A stretch of 64,000 bases of DNA from assembly GCA_934644775.1 (NCBI GenBank), contig CAKUDB010000005.1, positions 1 through 64,000 on the forward strand. Direction: 5' to 3'. The notes below the pieces were generated by a model. It was given only the letters and a program-made list of their open reading frames with translations, was not told where the DNA came from and searched no databases. The translations under genes were made by a program, and so were the position numbers. Below, piece after piece: positions 1 to 9,300 of the stretch (position 1 is the first letter of the stretch; the number at the start of each line of letters is the position of its first letter). This stretch comes from an uncultured bacterium (lineage in GTDB: Bacteria > Vulcanimicrobiota > Xenobia > Xenobiales > Xenobiaceae).

Positions 1-37
1 GCCACGTCAATTTTTTGGGCCAAAGCTCGTTTGGGCC

Positions 38-66
38 GACGCGGCATAGTTTACACTCGCCGCGTC
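38..66. repeat. Hairpin 1 of the GCGCAGC-type family
   Basis: A perfect 8-bp stem, GACGCGGC (38-45) with GCCGCGTC (59-66), closes a 13-base loop of the form ATAGTTTACACTC. It is flanked by TTTGGG on the left and TTTTGGG on the right. The stem sequence differs from the other family members, but pairing is kept and the loop is similar. Confidence 0.6.
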
Positions 67-70
67 CACC

Positions 71-158
71 TTTTGGGACGCGCAGCATTGTTCACTTGCT
101 GCGCCAGCTTTTGGGCTATAGCCCGTTCATTTCATAGCAAGCGGACAATTTGTAGCCC
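71..158. repeat. Dispersed repeat, copy A (with hairpin 2)
   Basis: TTTTGGG (71-77) is followed by a hairpin with stem GCGCAGC (80-86) / GCTGCGC (98-104), a second TTTTGGG, the palindrome GGGCTATAGCCC, then GTTCATTTCATAGC and GCGGACA before a TTTGTAGC end. The same order of blocks recurs at 504-617 and 868-983. Homology to the other copies stops earlier here, so this copy is shortened at its right end. Confidence 0.65.
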
Positions 159-332
159 AGCCAGTACGGCGGCATTTTTTTGGCCAACAGTCGGAAGTGA
201 TGGCTCTGGAGGGCGAAGAACGTTGACCGCGCTACCGAGCCCGCGTCGGTCAGTTCGAAGCCTGGAAGAGACATTGCTGGAGATGGCCAACATGGACATA
301 AGCCCGCTGCCAAAACTTATAGCGGAAGTTTT

Positions 333-400
333 GCCATATCGGTAGCGCAGGTCTTAGTCGAACGGACGTGAGACTAATCAAACCGGAGCGTCGATATGGC
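333..400. repeat. Long inverted repeat I
   Basis: GCCATATCG (333-341) is exactly complementary to CGATATGGC (392-400). An inner pair, TTAGTC (354-359) and GACTAA (372-377), lets the 68 bases fold as an imperfect hairpin. Immediately upstream, AAAACTT (312-318) and AAGTTTT (326-332) form another perfect small hairpin. Confidence 0.55.
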
Positions 401-503
401 TAAAACTGGAGCTAACACGAAATAGCTAACTGGCGGGCGGAACACTATTAGCGTCTCTACATAGCAAAAAATGCGCTACCTAACACAATAGCGCCAGCCC
501 CCG

Positions 504-617
504 TTTGGGTTGCGTAGCATTGTTGCACGTGCTGCGCCTTGCTTTTGGGGCTGTAGCCTGTTCATTTCATAGCTGGCGGACAGTTTATAGCGGGAAGCGA
601 AACTAAGGTATAGGGGC
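504..617. repeat. Dispersed repeat, copy B (with hairpin 3)
   Basis: TTTGGG, stem GCGTAGC (512-518) / GCTGCGC (531-537, one G-T wobble), TTTTGGGG, then GTTCATTTCATAGC, GGCGGACAGTTTATAGC and an AACTAAGGTA end. Block order and spacing match copies A and C. It runs directly into inverted repeat II. Confidence 0.65.
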
Positions 618-618
618 A

Positions 619-740
619 AAAGTCTCCGTTTCTCCGTTGCCTAGCTACGTTTACGCCTATAGCAAGCTACAGGCGTATAAGAGCCTTTCGCTTTGCTATA
701 GGCTAAACTACGCTACAAATATCACAGAAACGGAGACTTT
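619..740. repeat. Long inverted repeat II, about 122 bp
   Basis: The outer arms AAAGTCTCCGTTTCT (619-633) and AGAAACGGAGACTTT (726-740) are perfect 15-bp complements. The inner parts also match imperfectly (GCCTATAGCAAGC against GCTTTGCTATAGGC), so the whole segment can fold into one long hairpin. I see no transposase. It could be a miniature element or a structured RNA. Confidence 0.65.
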
Positions 741-757
741 CCTAGTTTGCAGGTTCG

Positions 758-840
758 TCCAAGGCTTCCGGCCGAGATTGCCGGCGTCTGCTTCGCCTAG
801 CGGCTACGCAGCCATACCGGCAATGGGCCGAAGCCAAGGA
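758..840. repeat. Long inverted repeat III
   Basis: TCCAAGGCTTCCGGCC with GATTGCCGG on the left pairs with CCGGCAATGGGCCGAAGCC on the right, leaving small bulges, and an inner GCGT/ACGC pair. It sits between inverted repeat II and repeat copy C. Confidence 0.55.
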
Positions 841-867
841 CTTCACCAAGTTCGTTTGTGTTCAGCA

Positions 868-983
868 TTTTGGGTGGCGCAGCATTATTACATTCGCTGC
901 GCCCGCATTTTTGGGCTAGAGCATGTTCATTTCATAGCTAGCGGACAGTTTATAGCAGAAGGCGGAACTAAGGTACAGGCGCT
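868..983. repeat. Dispersed repeat, copy C (with hairpin 4)
   Basis: TTTTGGG (868-874), an 8-bp stem GGCGCAGC (876-883) / GCTGCGCC (896-903), TTTTTGGGC, GTTCATTTCATAGCTAGCGG, ACAGTTTATAGC, then GGAACTAAGGTA. This is the cleanest copy. The extra G-C pair at the stem base matches changes on both arms. Confidence 0.65.
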
Positions 984-1138
984 AACTAGCGTAAATGGGT
1001 AGCTCAATAATAAGCAGGAAGCTATTTTTTTTTGCAGTACCTATCAGCGGATTTTTACATACAAGCCAACAGTAATGTCTATCTTGAGACACTGTTTTTT
1101 ATACGCTTAAGCCTAAGCTTAGCTAGAAGGAAATATAT

Positions 1139-2506
1139 ATGTCCGACGCCCCTATTTTAACTACTTTGGAAGAACTTTATAAATTCGGTCCCGGCCCTTC
1201 AAGTTCGCATACAATGGGCCCTATGTTGGCGGGGTACGATTTTTACCGCTTGATGTCAACTCAAAGCGAAGAGCTATTGCAAAAAGCCACAAAATTAGAG
1301 GTAATTTTGTTGGGAAGTTTGAGCGCTACTGGAAAAGGTCACGGCACCGACAGAGCAGTTTTAGCTGGCGTTTTAGGTAAGCAGCCGGAAAATTGTGATC
1401 CCGACTTTTTAGATGAATTGGCCGAAAATCGTCACCAAAAATATGCTCTGAATTTGGGCCCTTTCCACACTTTTTTGGCCGTTGACGACATTGTTTACGG
1501 AGCTACCGTAGGTAATTTCTATCATCCCAACACTATGCAAATGAAGTTATACGCTTCCGACGGCCAAATCTTGCTCGAACGTGAGTATTATTCTGTAGGC
1601 GGCGGTTTTATAGAATGGAAGGGCCATCAGCCTGAAGCTAAACCTCTTCCCCCTTACCCTTACACCACTTTCAAAGAGCTTAAAAGTTATGTCAACGAAG
1701 AGCACTCTCTCTTTGATATTTTATTGGCTAACGAAATGGCTCTAACTGGCAAAAGTGAACGCGAAGTTATGGAATTTACCGCTAAAGTTGTTCAAGTTAT
1801 GCAGCGCTCAGCTATGAGCGGTATGCACAAAACTGGTAAACTTCCCGGCCCTTTGGGGTTGCAAAGTAAAGCCCGCCGTCTGTTGGACAGGTTTAAGAGT
1901 CGCCTGGAATTTTCCGCCGAGATGGCCATTACAGCCGTAGCCGCCGTAGCAATTGCCGTCAGTGAAGAAAATGCTCGTGGTCACGTAATTTGTACTGCTC
2001 CAACTGCCGGTTCAGCCGGAGTTATGGCCGGCGCCGTTCAAGTTTTACTTAATCGCAATGCTCACGATTTGCGCCGCGTTTGTGAAAGTTTAATTGTCGC
2101 CGCTGCTATCGGCTTTTTGTGTAAAAGGAATGCCACCATTTCCGGTGCCGAGGGTGGCTGCCAAGCAGAGATTGGCGTAGCTTCAGCTATGACGGCGGCT
2201 CTGTTAGTCAACTATCGCGGCGGTAACACAGAGATTATCGAAAATGCAGCTGAATCGGCCCTAGAACAACACTTAGGCTTAACTTGCGATCCTGTGGGCG
2301 GCTATGTACAGATTCCCTGTATCGAGCGCAACGGTTTTGGCATTATCAAAGCCTGGACAGCCAGCAGTATAGCCTTAGATGAAGCAGCTAGTAGCCATAG
2401 GGTAGATTTAGATAGCTGCATAGAAGCCATGAATTTAACCGCCAAAGAAATGTCCTCCAAGTATAAGGAAACAGCCGAAGGCGGCTTGGCCAAAGTATTG
2501 TGCTAA
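1139..2506 (+). CDS. sdaA: L-serine ammonia-lyase, iron-sulfur dependent, single chain
   Basis: Converts L-serine to pyruvate and ammonia in the cytoplasm, an oxygen-sensitive [4Fe-4S] reaction used in serine catabolism. At 455 residues it matches the fused beta-alpha form (E. coli SdaA is about 454). The N-terminal beta domain has the signature GPGPSSSHTMGP. The C-terminal alpha domain has SGAEGGCQAE and CDPVGGYVQIPC, giving Cys341, Cys383 and Cys394, which line up with the known cluster ligands. The ATG is preceded by AGAAGGA. It stands alone, converging on the flavodiiron gene across a shared terminator. Upstream lies the hairpin-repeat region. Confidence 0.96.
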   Translation: MSDAPILTTLEELYKFGPGPSSSHTMGPMLAGYDFYRLMSTQSEELLQKATKLEVILLGSLSATGKGHGTDRAVLAGVLGKQPENCDPDFLDELAENRHQKYALNLGPFHTFLAVDDIVYGATVGNFYHPNTMQMKLYASDGQILLEREYYSVGGGFIEWKGHQPEAKPLPPYPYTTFKELKSYVNEEHSLFDILLANEMALTGKSEREVMEFTAKVVQVMQRSAMSGMHKTGKLPGPLGLQSKARRLLDRFKSRLEFSAEMAITAVAAVAIAVSEENARGHVICTAPTAGSAGVMAGAVQVLLNRNAHDLRRVCESLIVAAAIGFLCKRNATISGAEGGCQAEIGVASAMTAALLVNYRGGNTEIIENAAESALEQHLGLTCDPVGGYVQIPCIERNGFGIIKAWTASSIALDEAASSHRVDLDSCIEAMNLTAKEMSSKYKETAEGGLAKVLC

Positions 2507-2513
2507 GAGATAA

Positions 2514-2545
2514 AGGGCTCCGTTTCCCTTAAGAAACGAAGCCCT
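2514..2545. terminator. Bidirectional terminator between sdaA and the flavodiiron gene
   Basis: GGGCTCCGTTTC and GAAACGAAGCCC form a 12-position stem with one mismatch around a CCTTAA loop, placed between two converging genes. The T-tracts are weak on both sides. Confidence 0.7.
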
Positions 2546-2563
2546 GTATTTCCAAGTCAGATT

Positions 2564-3769
2564 TTAAGCTTTAAAAGAGTCGGCGATATTGGCGGCTAAT
2601 TGTTTAAGTTCTTCTACATTGTGCTCGTCTACAGCTGAAGTCAACTCCACAGAACCGAGTAAACGCATACCATTCATCTGCTCCATAAAACCACTCATAA
2701 TTTTCACAGACTGCGGAGCCCAAGAGCCGTTACCTATTAAAGCCACATCCCTATTCTTGAGACCGTGAGCTTGTAAACTGTGCAGCAAATGAGTCATTTG
2801 CGGATAAAGATCATTCATATAAGTAGGCGCTGCAAATACTAAATGACTGCAACGGAAGCTTTCGGCTACCAAATAGGCACAGTCAACATTGGAAACATCA
2901 TAAATACTGATATTATTGATTCCCAACTTGTCCAATTCCGCACCTAAAATTTCCGCAGCATTTTCGGTATGGTGGTACATCGATCCAAAAGCAATCATAA
3001 CAGCTTTATCTTCGGGAGTATAGGTAGCCCACTTGGTATACTTGTCCACTATATAGGTGAAATCTTCACGGAGAATTAAGCCATGTAAGGGGCAAATAAT
3101 TTTGAAGTCTAGACCAGAAGCAACTTTTAAGAGTCGAGCCGCTTGTATACCGTATTTACCGACGATATTCGTATAATAACGGCGATATTCGCCAATATTG
3201 GCCCGCATATCAGCATGATCGTTGAAAATATTACCATTTAAAGCGCCGAAACTGCCGAAAGCGTCAGCAGAGAAGAGCACTTTGTGAGTGGCATCATATG
3301 TCACCATAACTTCAGGCCAGTGCACCATAGGAGCAAAGACAAAAGTTAAGGAAGTGTTGCCTACTTGTAAAGTTTCGCCGTTAGCAACTACGATAAAGCG
3401 ATCCGGCCAATTTTTGGCTTCGGGGAAGAATTGCTTTAAAAAAGTTAAAGTTTTGCTATTAACTACAATTTTAGCTTCAGGATATTTGGCGGCCACAGCA
3501 GCAATACCGGCACAGTGGTCGGGCTCCATATGTTGAACGATCAGATAATTGAGCTTGCGTCCATGCAAAACATATTTTAAATTTTCAAAATAGCGAGTAA
3601 GCACTGCTTCGTCGGCGGTATCCATAACGGCAGTCTCTTGGTCATCAATAAAATAGGAGTTGTAAGAGACGCCAAATTTCAAAGGGAAATGGTTCTCAAA
3701 AAGGCTGATACGCCTATCATTAGCGCCGATCCAATAGATATTGTCGCTAACGTGAATTACGTTGTGCAT
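2564..3769 (-). CDS. Flavodiiron protein (FprA-type A flavoprotein)
   Basis: A cytoplasmic oxygen or nitric oxide reductase of anaerobes. The N-terminal metallo-beta-lactamase half carries the diiron ligands: H80-x-E82-x-D84-H85 in HMEPDH, His150, Asp169 in SADAFG and His229 in CPLHG. The C-terminal half, from about residue 255, is a flavodoxin domain whose FMN loop reads FGSMYHHTENAA, where HH replaces the usual GN. At 401 residues it is the plain two-domain form, with no rubredoxin tail. The ATG has a strong upstream AGGAAAGAGGTT. It follows ligA by 63 bp on the same strand and may be co-transcribed. Whether O2 or NO is the main substrate cannot be told from sequence. Confidence 0.93.
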   Translation of the reverse strand: MHNVIHVSDNIYWIGANDRRISLFENHFPLKFGVSYNSYFIDDQETAVMDTADEAVLTRYFENLKYVLHGRKLNYLIVQHMEPDHCAGIAAVAAKYPEAKIVVNSKTLTFLKQFFPEAKNWPDRFIVVANGETLQVGNTSLTFVFAPMVHWPEVMVTYDATHKVLFSADAFGSFGALNGNIFNDHADMRANIGEYRRYYTNIVGKYGIQAARLLKVASGLDFKIICPLHGLILREDFTYIVDKYTKWATYTPEDKAVMIAFGSMYHHTENAAEILGAELDKLGINNISIYDVSNVDCAYLVAESFRCSHLVFAAPTYMNDLYPQMTHLLHSLQAHGLKNRDVALIGNGSWAPQSVKIMSGFMEQMNGMRLLGSVELTSAVDEHNVEELKQLAANIADSFKA

Positions 3770-3832
3770 ATTTAACCTCTTTCCTAATAAGTTGATCTAA
3801 AAAACAGAAATTGACTTCCGACTGTTTGCTGC

Positions 3833-6214
3833 CTAAGCCTTTTCGCCTTCTAAAGTGCCTTTATCAATTAAAATCATCAGCTGCTGCTGGTTGATAATAG
3901 TGATTTTATGTTTGGCAGCAGCGGCCAATTTAGCGGCCCCCGGCTTAGTACCTTCTACTAAATAATCGGTATTTTTGCTGACACTGCTAGTTACTTTAGC
4001 ACCGTGACTGCGCAAAAGAGCGTCGGCCCCGTCGCGGCTAAATCCATCTAAGGTTCCGGTAATGACCATAGTTAAACCTTTGAGAGTTTGGGCTTTGCCT
4101 TGGGAAGCTGTATCTAAAAAGTTGACTCCCGCTTGGCGTAAGAGCTCAATATTGGCTAAATTATCCTCTTGGTGGAAATAGTCTACTAGCGAGTTTTTAA
4201 CGATCGGCCCTAGGCCTGGCACACCTTGCAAAGCCTCAATTCCCGCTTGAGTGGCCTCAATTAGCTTATCTAAAGACTTAAAATGGCCAGCTAAAGCAAT
4301 GGCAAATCTGTCGCCAATACCTTCTATACCCAAAGCACAAATTAAATTAGCTAAAGGCTGGCGACAACTCTCTTCGATTTGCTTTTTGATCTTTTTAGCA
4401 TTTATCTTGCTGCCGCAAGCTGCAGTCAGCTCCTCTTCAGTTAGGTTATAGAGTTGGCCAACCAAATACAGTTGCTGCTCATTTACCAAATTTTCGATAA
4501 TTTTGCGCCCCAACCCATCGATATTCATGGCTTTACGCGAGCAGAAATATTCTAGGCTGCCAATAACCCTTTGGGGACAACGCCTATTGGGACAAGTTAA
4601 TTCCTTGACATTGTTATAATCATTTAATACGGTAATTTCACTGACGTCTAGCTTGGCACCGCAACTGGGACATCTATCGATAAGTCTGAGCCCTTGGCCA
4701 CATAAAACTTTGCTTATTTGGGGAATAATAGCGGCCGCTTTATAAATAGCTACCGTATCACCAACCCGCAAACGGCGCACATAACTAATATTATGTAAAG
4801 AGGCTCGGCTAACGGTAGAGCCATCTAGATGGACAGGTTTAACAACTACTACAGGAGTAAGGGACCCAGTCCGGCCTACTTGATAAATAATATCTTCTAC
4901 GACAGTTTCGACCTCGCGTGGTGGAAACTTATAAGCTATAGCCCACTTAGGCGCGGTAGCTTCCCGACCGAGCTTTTTTTGCCAGGAAAAATCGTCAACT
5001 TTAACTACAATACCATCAATATCAAAATCGATCAGTTCTTGGGTTGAGCCTCCCCAATCTAAACAAAATTGGATAACTTCCTCGATATTCTGGTGATGGG
5101 CAATGGGATTGCCTTCTAAAGAAGGTTGCAAACTGCGACAAACTTTAAAACCGGCTTTATGTAAATAAGCTAGTGCCTGACTTTGTGAATTTACTTCGGC
5201 AGGTGGGTTAATTAAAGTATAGGCAAAAAAACTCAAATGGCGATCTTTGACAATTTGGGGATCAAGTTGGCGCAACGAACCTGAAGCTAAGTTGCGCGGG
5301 TTGGCTTTTTGTTTATCTTCCGCTAACTGGGCATTGATAGCTCTAAAGACAGAACGGCGCATATATACTTCGCCACGCACTTCAAAACGGTCGGCAGGAC
5401 AGAAATCAGGCAAAGTCTGGGGAATATCCTCGATCTGTCTGATGTTTTCGGTGACGTCTTCGCCTACACTGCCGTTGCCTCGGGTAGCTCCCAAAATCAA
5501 TTGGCGATCTTCGTAAACTAAACTCATAGACAGACCGTCAATTTTCAGCTCGGTGACATAAGAAAGCTTCCTATCGCCTACTAATTCGCGCACTTTTTGA
5601 TCAAATTCTTTGAGCTCTTTGATATTAAGAGCATTATTTAAAGAGAGCATAGGCTCCTTATGCTCCACTTTGGGGAAGCGATCTGAAGCCTGGCCGCCTA
5701 CTTGTGAGCTGGGAGAATCGGGACTAACCGACTTAGGAAAGTGCTTCTCAAAATAGAGTAAACAGCGCTTCAAAAGATCGTAAAGATGATCGTCAACCCG
5801 ACTATCGTCTTGGTTATAGTAGGCGTCATTATATTTATTGATTAAGCCACTTAAATGGCGCAACAAAGTTGTAGGTTTAAAAACGCGGGCATTATCCGGT
5901 TCTTCTTTAAACTTGTTAAGTAAAGAAAGAATCGTTTCCAAGGACTTAAACTCATTTTCCTCAATACTGTCTCGCCCTTGGCTTTTTTCTTCCAGACAGT
6001 GAGCCAAGAAACGACCTAAGTAATCGAGAGCAGCTATCAAATCAGCCCTTATTTCTTCAGGTACAGCCATTTTTTCCAAGGCAGCTTGAGCTAAAAAAGG
6101 CACCTTGCCCCTCTCTTGAGCCTCGTGGCCTTCACAGGCAAAAAGATCGGCTTGCAAAACTTCTTCGTTCGGGCAGCCGCTTCCCTTATCAGTAATGCTA
6201 ATCTCTGTATCCAT
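3833..6214 (-). CDS. ligA: NAD-dependent DNA ligase
   Basis: Seals DNA nicks in replication and repair using NAD+. The adenylation motif K224-I-D-G is clear. It is followed by the OB-fold (GSTVSRASLHN), a four-Cys zinc finger (CPSC...CPNRRC), helix-hairpin-helix repeats and a C-terminal BRCT domain (MVITGTLDGFSRDGA). The typical Ia domain (LSGLINKYNDAYY) begins only near residue 120. The N-terminal 115-120 residues are therefore an extension of unknown role, making the protein 793 residues against about 670 usually. The first ATG has no strong ribosome site. A start at Met49 would shorten but not remove the extension. It is divergent from the AddB-like gene. Confidence 0.96.
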   Translation of the reverse strand: MDTEISITDKGSGCPNEEVLQADLFACEGHEAQERGKVPFLAQAALEKMAVPEEIRADLIAALDYLGRFLAHCLEEKSQGRDSIEENEFKSLETILSLLNKFKEEPDNARVFKPTTLLRHLSGLINKYNDAYYNQDDSRVDDHLYDLLKRCLLYFEKHFPKSVSPDSPSSQVGGQASDRFPKVEHKEPMLSLNNALNIKELKEFDQKVRELVGDRKLSYVTELKIDGLSMSLVYEDRQLILGATRGNGSVGEDVTENIRQIEDIPQTLPDFCPADRFEVRGEVYMRRSVFRAINAQLAEDKQKANPRNLASGSLRQLDPQIVKDRHLSFFAYTLINPPAEVNSQSQALAYLHKAGFKVCRSLQPSLEGNPIAHHQNIEEVIQFCLDWGGSTQELIDFDIDGIVVKVDDFSWQKKLGREATAPKWAIAYKFPPREVETVVEDIIYQVGRTGSLTPVVVVKPVHLDGSTVSRASLHNISYVRRLRVGDTVAIYKAAAIIPQISKVLCGQGLRLIDRCPSCGAKLDVSEITVLNDYNNVKELTCPNRRCPQRVIGSLEYFCSRKAMNIDGLGRKIIENLVNEQQLYLVGQLYNLTEEELTAACGSKINAKKIKKQIEESCRQPLANLICALGIEGIGDRFAIALAGHFKSLDKLIEATQAGIEALQGVPGLGPIVKNSLVDYFHQEDNLANIELLRQAGVNFLDTASQGKAQTLKGLTMVITGTLDGFSRDGADALLRSHGAKVTSSVSKNTDYLVEGTKPGAAKLAAAAKHKITIINQQQLMILIDKGTLEGEKA

Positions 6215-6274
6215 AAAGTGGCTTTTTTACTGTCTACTAGTTTATCCTCTAAGCAACCCTTCCTCGACAAAAAT

Positions 6275-6304
6275 AGGACAAGGATTCATTTACTTCTCTA
6301 TAAA
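6275..6304 (+). promoter_or_regulatory. Possible promoter for the AddB-like gene
   Basis: AGGACA (6275-6280) and TATAAA (6299-6304) are 18 bp apart in the divergent ligA/addB gap. The start codon is only 12 bases past the -10 box and has no Shine-Dalgarno sequence, so the transcript could be nearly leaderless. The -35 match is weak. Confidence 0.25.
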
Positions 6305-6315
6305 ATATTTTATTT

Positions 6316-9300
6316 ATGAAGCAAAATTACCAAGCAATAGCCGACTTTATTAACTTAATCGATAACGATCCCACAGCCACTATAATTGTCCAAGATAATC
6401 AATACTTAGATTTTTTTATTAAACAACTCAATCAAGATCGCTTAAGTAAAGGGAAGCAAGCTTGGCTTAGTCCCCACATCTATACTATCGGAGTTTGGAC
6501 TAAAGAGCTTTGGAATCGACTCCATTTGCACAAAGCTTCTCTAGGTTGCGATTTGCCTAAGCTTTTAGATCCTCTCAGTGAGCGGCTAGCTTTAGGCAAG
6601 CTAGTCCATAAATGGAATGAAAAACATAACCGCAAACTTTTAAATGTAGAAGGTACGGCGTCAGCAATTGTCAAGGGATGGCGCTGGCTTTGTCAGTATA
6701 ATTGTTTGCCCAAACTTCCTTATTACGCAGAAAGTTTTCCTATTAACTCGGCTAACGGCCAGGCCGATTTAGCTCAAATTTCCCAAGACTTCATTAACCA
6801 TATCCAAAATAGCGGCCAAAGCTTACACGCAATTAACGAAGATCATCTTTTTTTTATTGAAATAGCCCAAGAATATTGCCGCACTATGGAAGAAGCCTCG
6901 GCCTTAAGTGGTTTATTACTGCCTAATGCCTTAATTTATTTTATGAAATTACTTCCTGCAGAGGCTCTCCCTATAGGCAAGCGCCTAATTTTTGCCAACT
7001 TTATCGAATATACTTATCCTCAGCTTAGTGCTTGGCAGCAAGCCCTAACTACTCTGGGGTTCCAAATAGAAACGCCCATTTATAAGAATGCTCCCGCTTC
7101 GGAATTAAATTTAATAGGTAGTCTAAAAGATGATAAGGTGGTCGCTCCTTTTGACAACTTCGAACAAGAGCTATCTCAAGCCATAAGCTATATTAAGCCT
7201 AAGTTAATAGATCCTAGTTATAGCGCCGCTTTAATTATTCCTGAGCATAATGAAGCTATTTATCGTATGCTAGATAAATATATCAATCCCCAAATTCTCT
7301 TTACTGAAGGGGATAAAAAGCGATCTTATAAAGCCAATAGCGGTTTAAGTTTGCTTAAAACTCCCCTAGGTAGCGATCTGGGAGCAGTTATCTTATTAGC
7401 CGGCCACAGGCTTAGCCGCTGGCAACTTTTAAATTTGGTACAAAATAGTTTTATTGAAGGCTCCCAAGTTGAATTTTCCCAACGCTGCCATTTATACGAA
7501 AAAGTTTGCCAAGATTATCGCAGCGAATATACCTTAAAAGATCTTTACGACTTGGCCCAACAGACTGGCTGCTCCCACTTAGCCAATTTAGCTGCCTTAA
7601 CAGCCCAATTTACTCCTGCCCAAAGCCACCAATTAGGCCAAACTTTTAAAAAGCTAAAAGAAAATTATCGCCAAACCGCTGCTACTACTAAACTAACTCC
7701 TCGAGCTATGGCCAAAGCTAAAGCAGAAACTCTAGTTTTAAATTGGCCCCAGGAAAAAGGCCATCTTAACTATGGCCTGGGCAATTCCAAATATCCTCTG
7801 CCCCTTTGGATCGACTATTGTCGAGCTTTACTTAAAGTCTGGTTTACTTGTCCCCAAGAAGCCAATGCTAAGTTAATTATACTTACTTATATGGCGCGTT
7901 TGCGCTCTTTTTCCAGTCTTACTAATTATTATGCGCTCGATAAGTTGACTTTCCATGACTTTTGGCGCTATTTGCGCTTGGGCTTATCTAACGTTAAGTT
8001 ACCTATTTCCGAATGTACGGAAGAAGCGGCCAGATTTAATGTCTTAAATTTGCGCAAAGCTTTGCGCCGCCATTTTAGTGAACTTATCCTAGTGGGATTT
8101 AACTCCGAGTCCTTTCCCACTCCTCCTAAATACCAAGGTTTTATCCCTCAACAACTTCTAGCCGACTTAGGTTGGCCTCGAGGTAGCGGATCTCTCTGCC
8201 TTCAAACCGCTTTGGAAAATTTGCAAACGATAAGACACTGTGCTAACAGAGTCATCCTCTCTTTTGCTAACAATATTGCCAAAAATGGCGGTACAGTAGC
8301 TGCGGAAGTAAGCCCCCTTTGGCAAGAGCCTTCCCTAAAATGCGTCTTAAAAGATAACTATGGCCAATTAAGCGATCCCTCGTCCTCTACTTCAGAAATA
8401 GCTAAGCCATCCCACCTAGAAGTAGCCACCAATTCCTACCCTCTGGCTACTTACGGCCTGGCTCCTTTACCTAAAAAACTAGCGGATAATATAAGAGAGG
8501 CCGTGGCAGAAGCAGCTCCGTTTCCAGCTCGTCCCAACAAGTTGGAAAAGGATGGTACTTTGTCTTTCCAAGGCGGTGTAAGGGTGATTAGTGCTATGGC
8601 CAATTGTCCTCTCCAAGCTTTGCTTTGCCATCGCTTAGGCTGTTCTTTAAGGTCTGAGGAAATAAAAAATGGTTTTGATACCAGCATAGATCGGGGTAAC
8701 ATATTACATAAATGTTTACAAAAGTTCTGGGAAGAGTATAAAAGGAAGCCGAATAGTCAGGGCCTTTCTAGTCGCAGCCAAGCTATAAAGTCGATTTTTG
8801 GCCTAGAAGAATTAACTAGCCAAGAGTTCGATAAAATTGATTTTAGTCTACTTGAAACTAAGATAAAAAAGATAGTCTGGCAAGTACTTCAAGGCGAGGC
8901 CTATCAAACTTTAAGCCAATATGTCTTGGCTAATGAAGAAAAGGCAGCCACAGCCACCTTATTAGCCTGGCTTAAATATGAACTTAACCCTCAAGTACGC
9001 CAAGATTTTAATGTTATAGCTTTGGAAGAGCCAATTACTTTAGCTATTGGAGCCGATCCTAACCAAGAACTACCCTATTCCCAATTGGTTTGTTCCGGCA
9101 CAATCGACCGTATCGACCAATTAAAACACCAACAGCAAGCTTTGGGGAATATTATTATCGACTATAAAACCGGCCAGGCCCACAACGCAGTAGTCAACGC
9201 TTGGGATCCCGCTACCGATTTTACTACTAATCGCCAGACCAGAGATTACCAATTGCCTCTCTATGCTTTTGCCTCCGACCAAGATACTTATCATGGCCTC

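Larger units (their letters stand above)
1..1138. other. Gene-free hairpin- and repeat-rich region
   Basis: No open frame here has a good ribosome site, a recognisable domain or a convincing composition. The longest, about 120 codons from 637 to 1002, runs straight through inverted repeats and is Cys/Arg/Ser-rich like translated non-coding DNA. The stretch instead holds four short hairpins with TTTTGGG-type flanks, three longer inverted repeats (333-400, 619-740, 758-840), a small perfect hairpin at 312-332 and three copies of a roughly 90-115 bp repeat. The last 100 bases are AT-rich and lead into the serine dehydratase gene. Confidence 0.75.

Noticed and set aside
31..345. A 104-codon open frame at the left edge
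   Set aside because: It runs through hairpins 1 and 2 and an inverted repeat; composition is not protein-like and no start signal is visible.
637..1002. A 121-codon open frame in the left repeat region
   Set aside because: It spans two inverted repeats and repeat copy C, has no ribosome site and encodes no recognisable domain, so it is explained by the repeat DNA.
1..1138. An insertion sequence or prophage fragment
   Set aside because: No transposase, integrase or phage gene is present; only short palindromes and repeats are seen.
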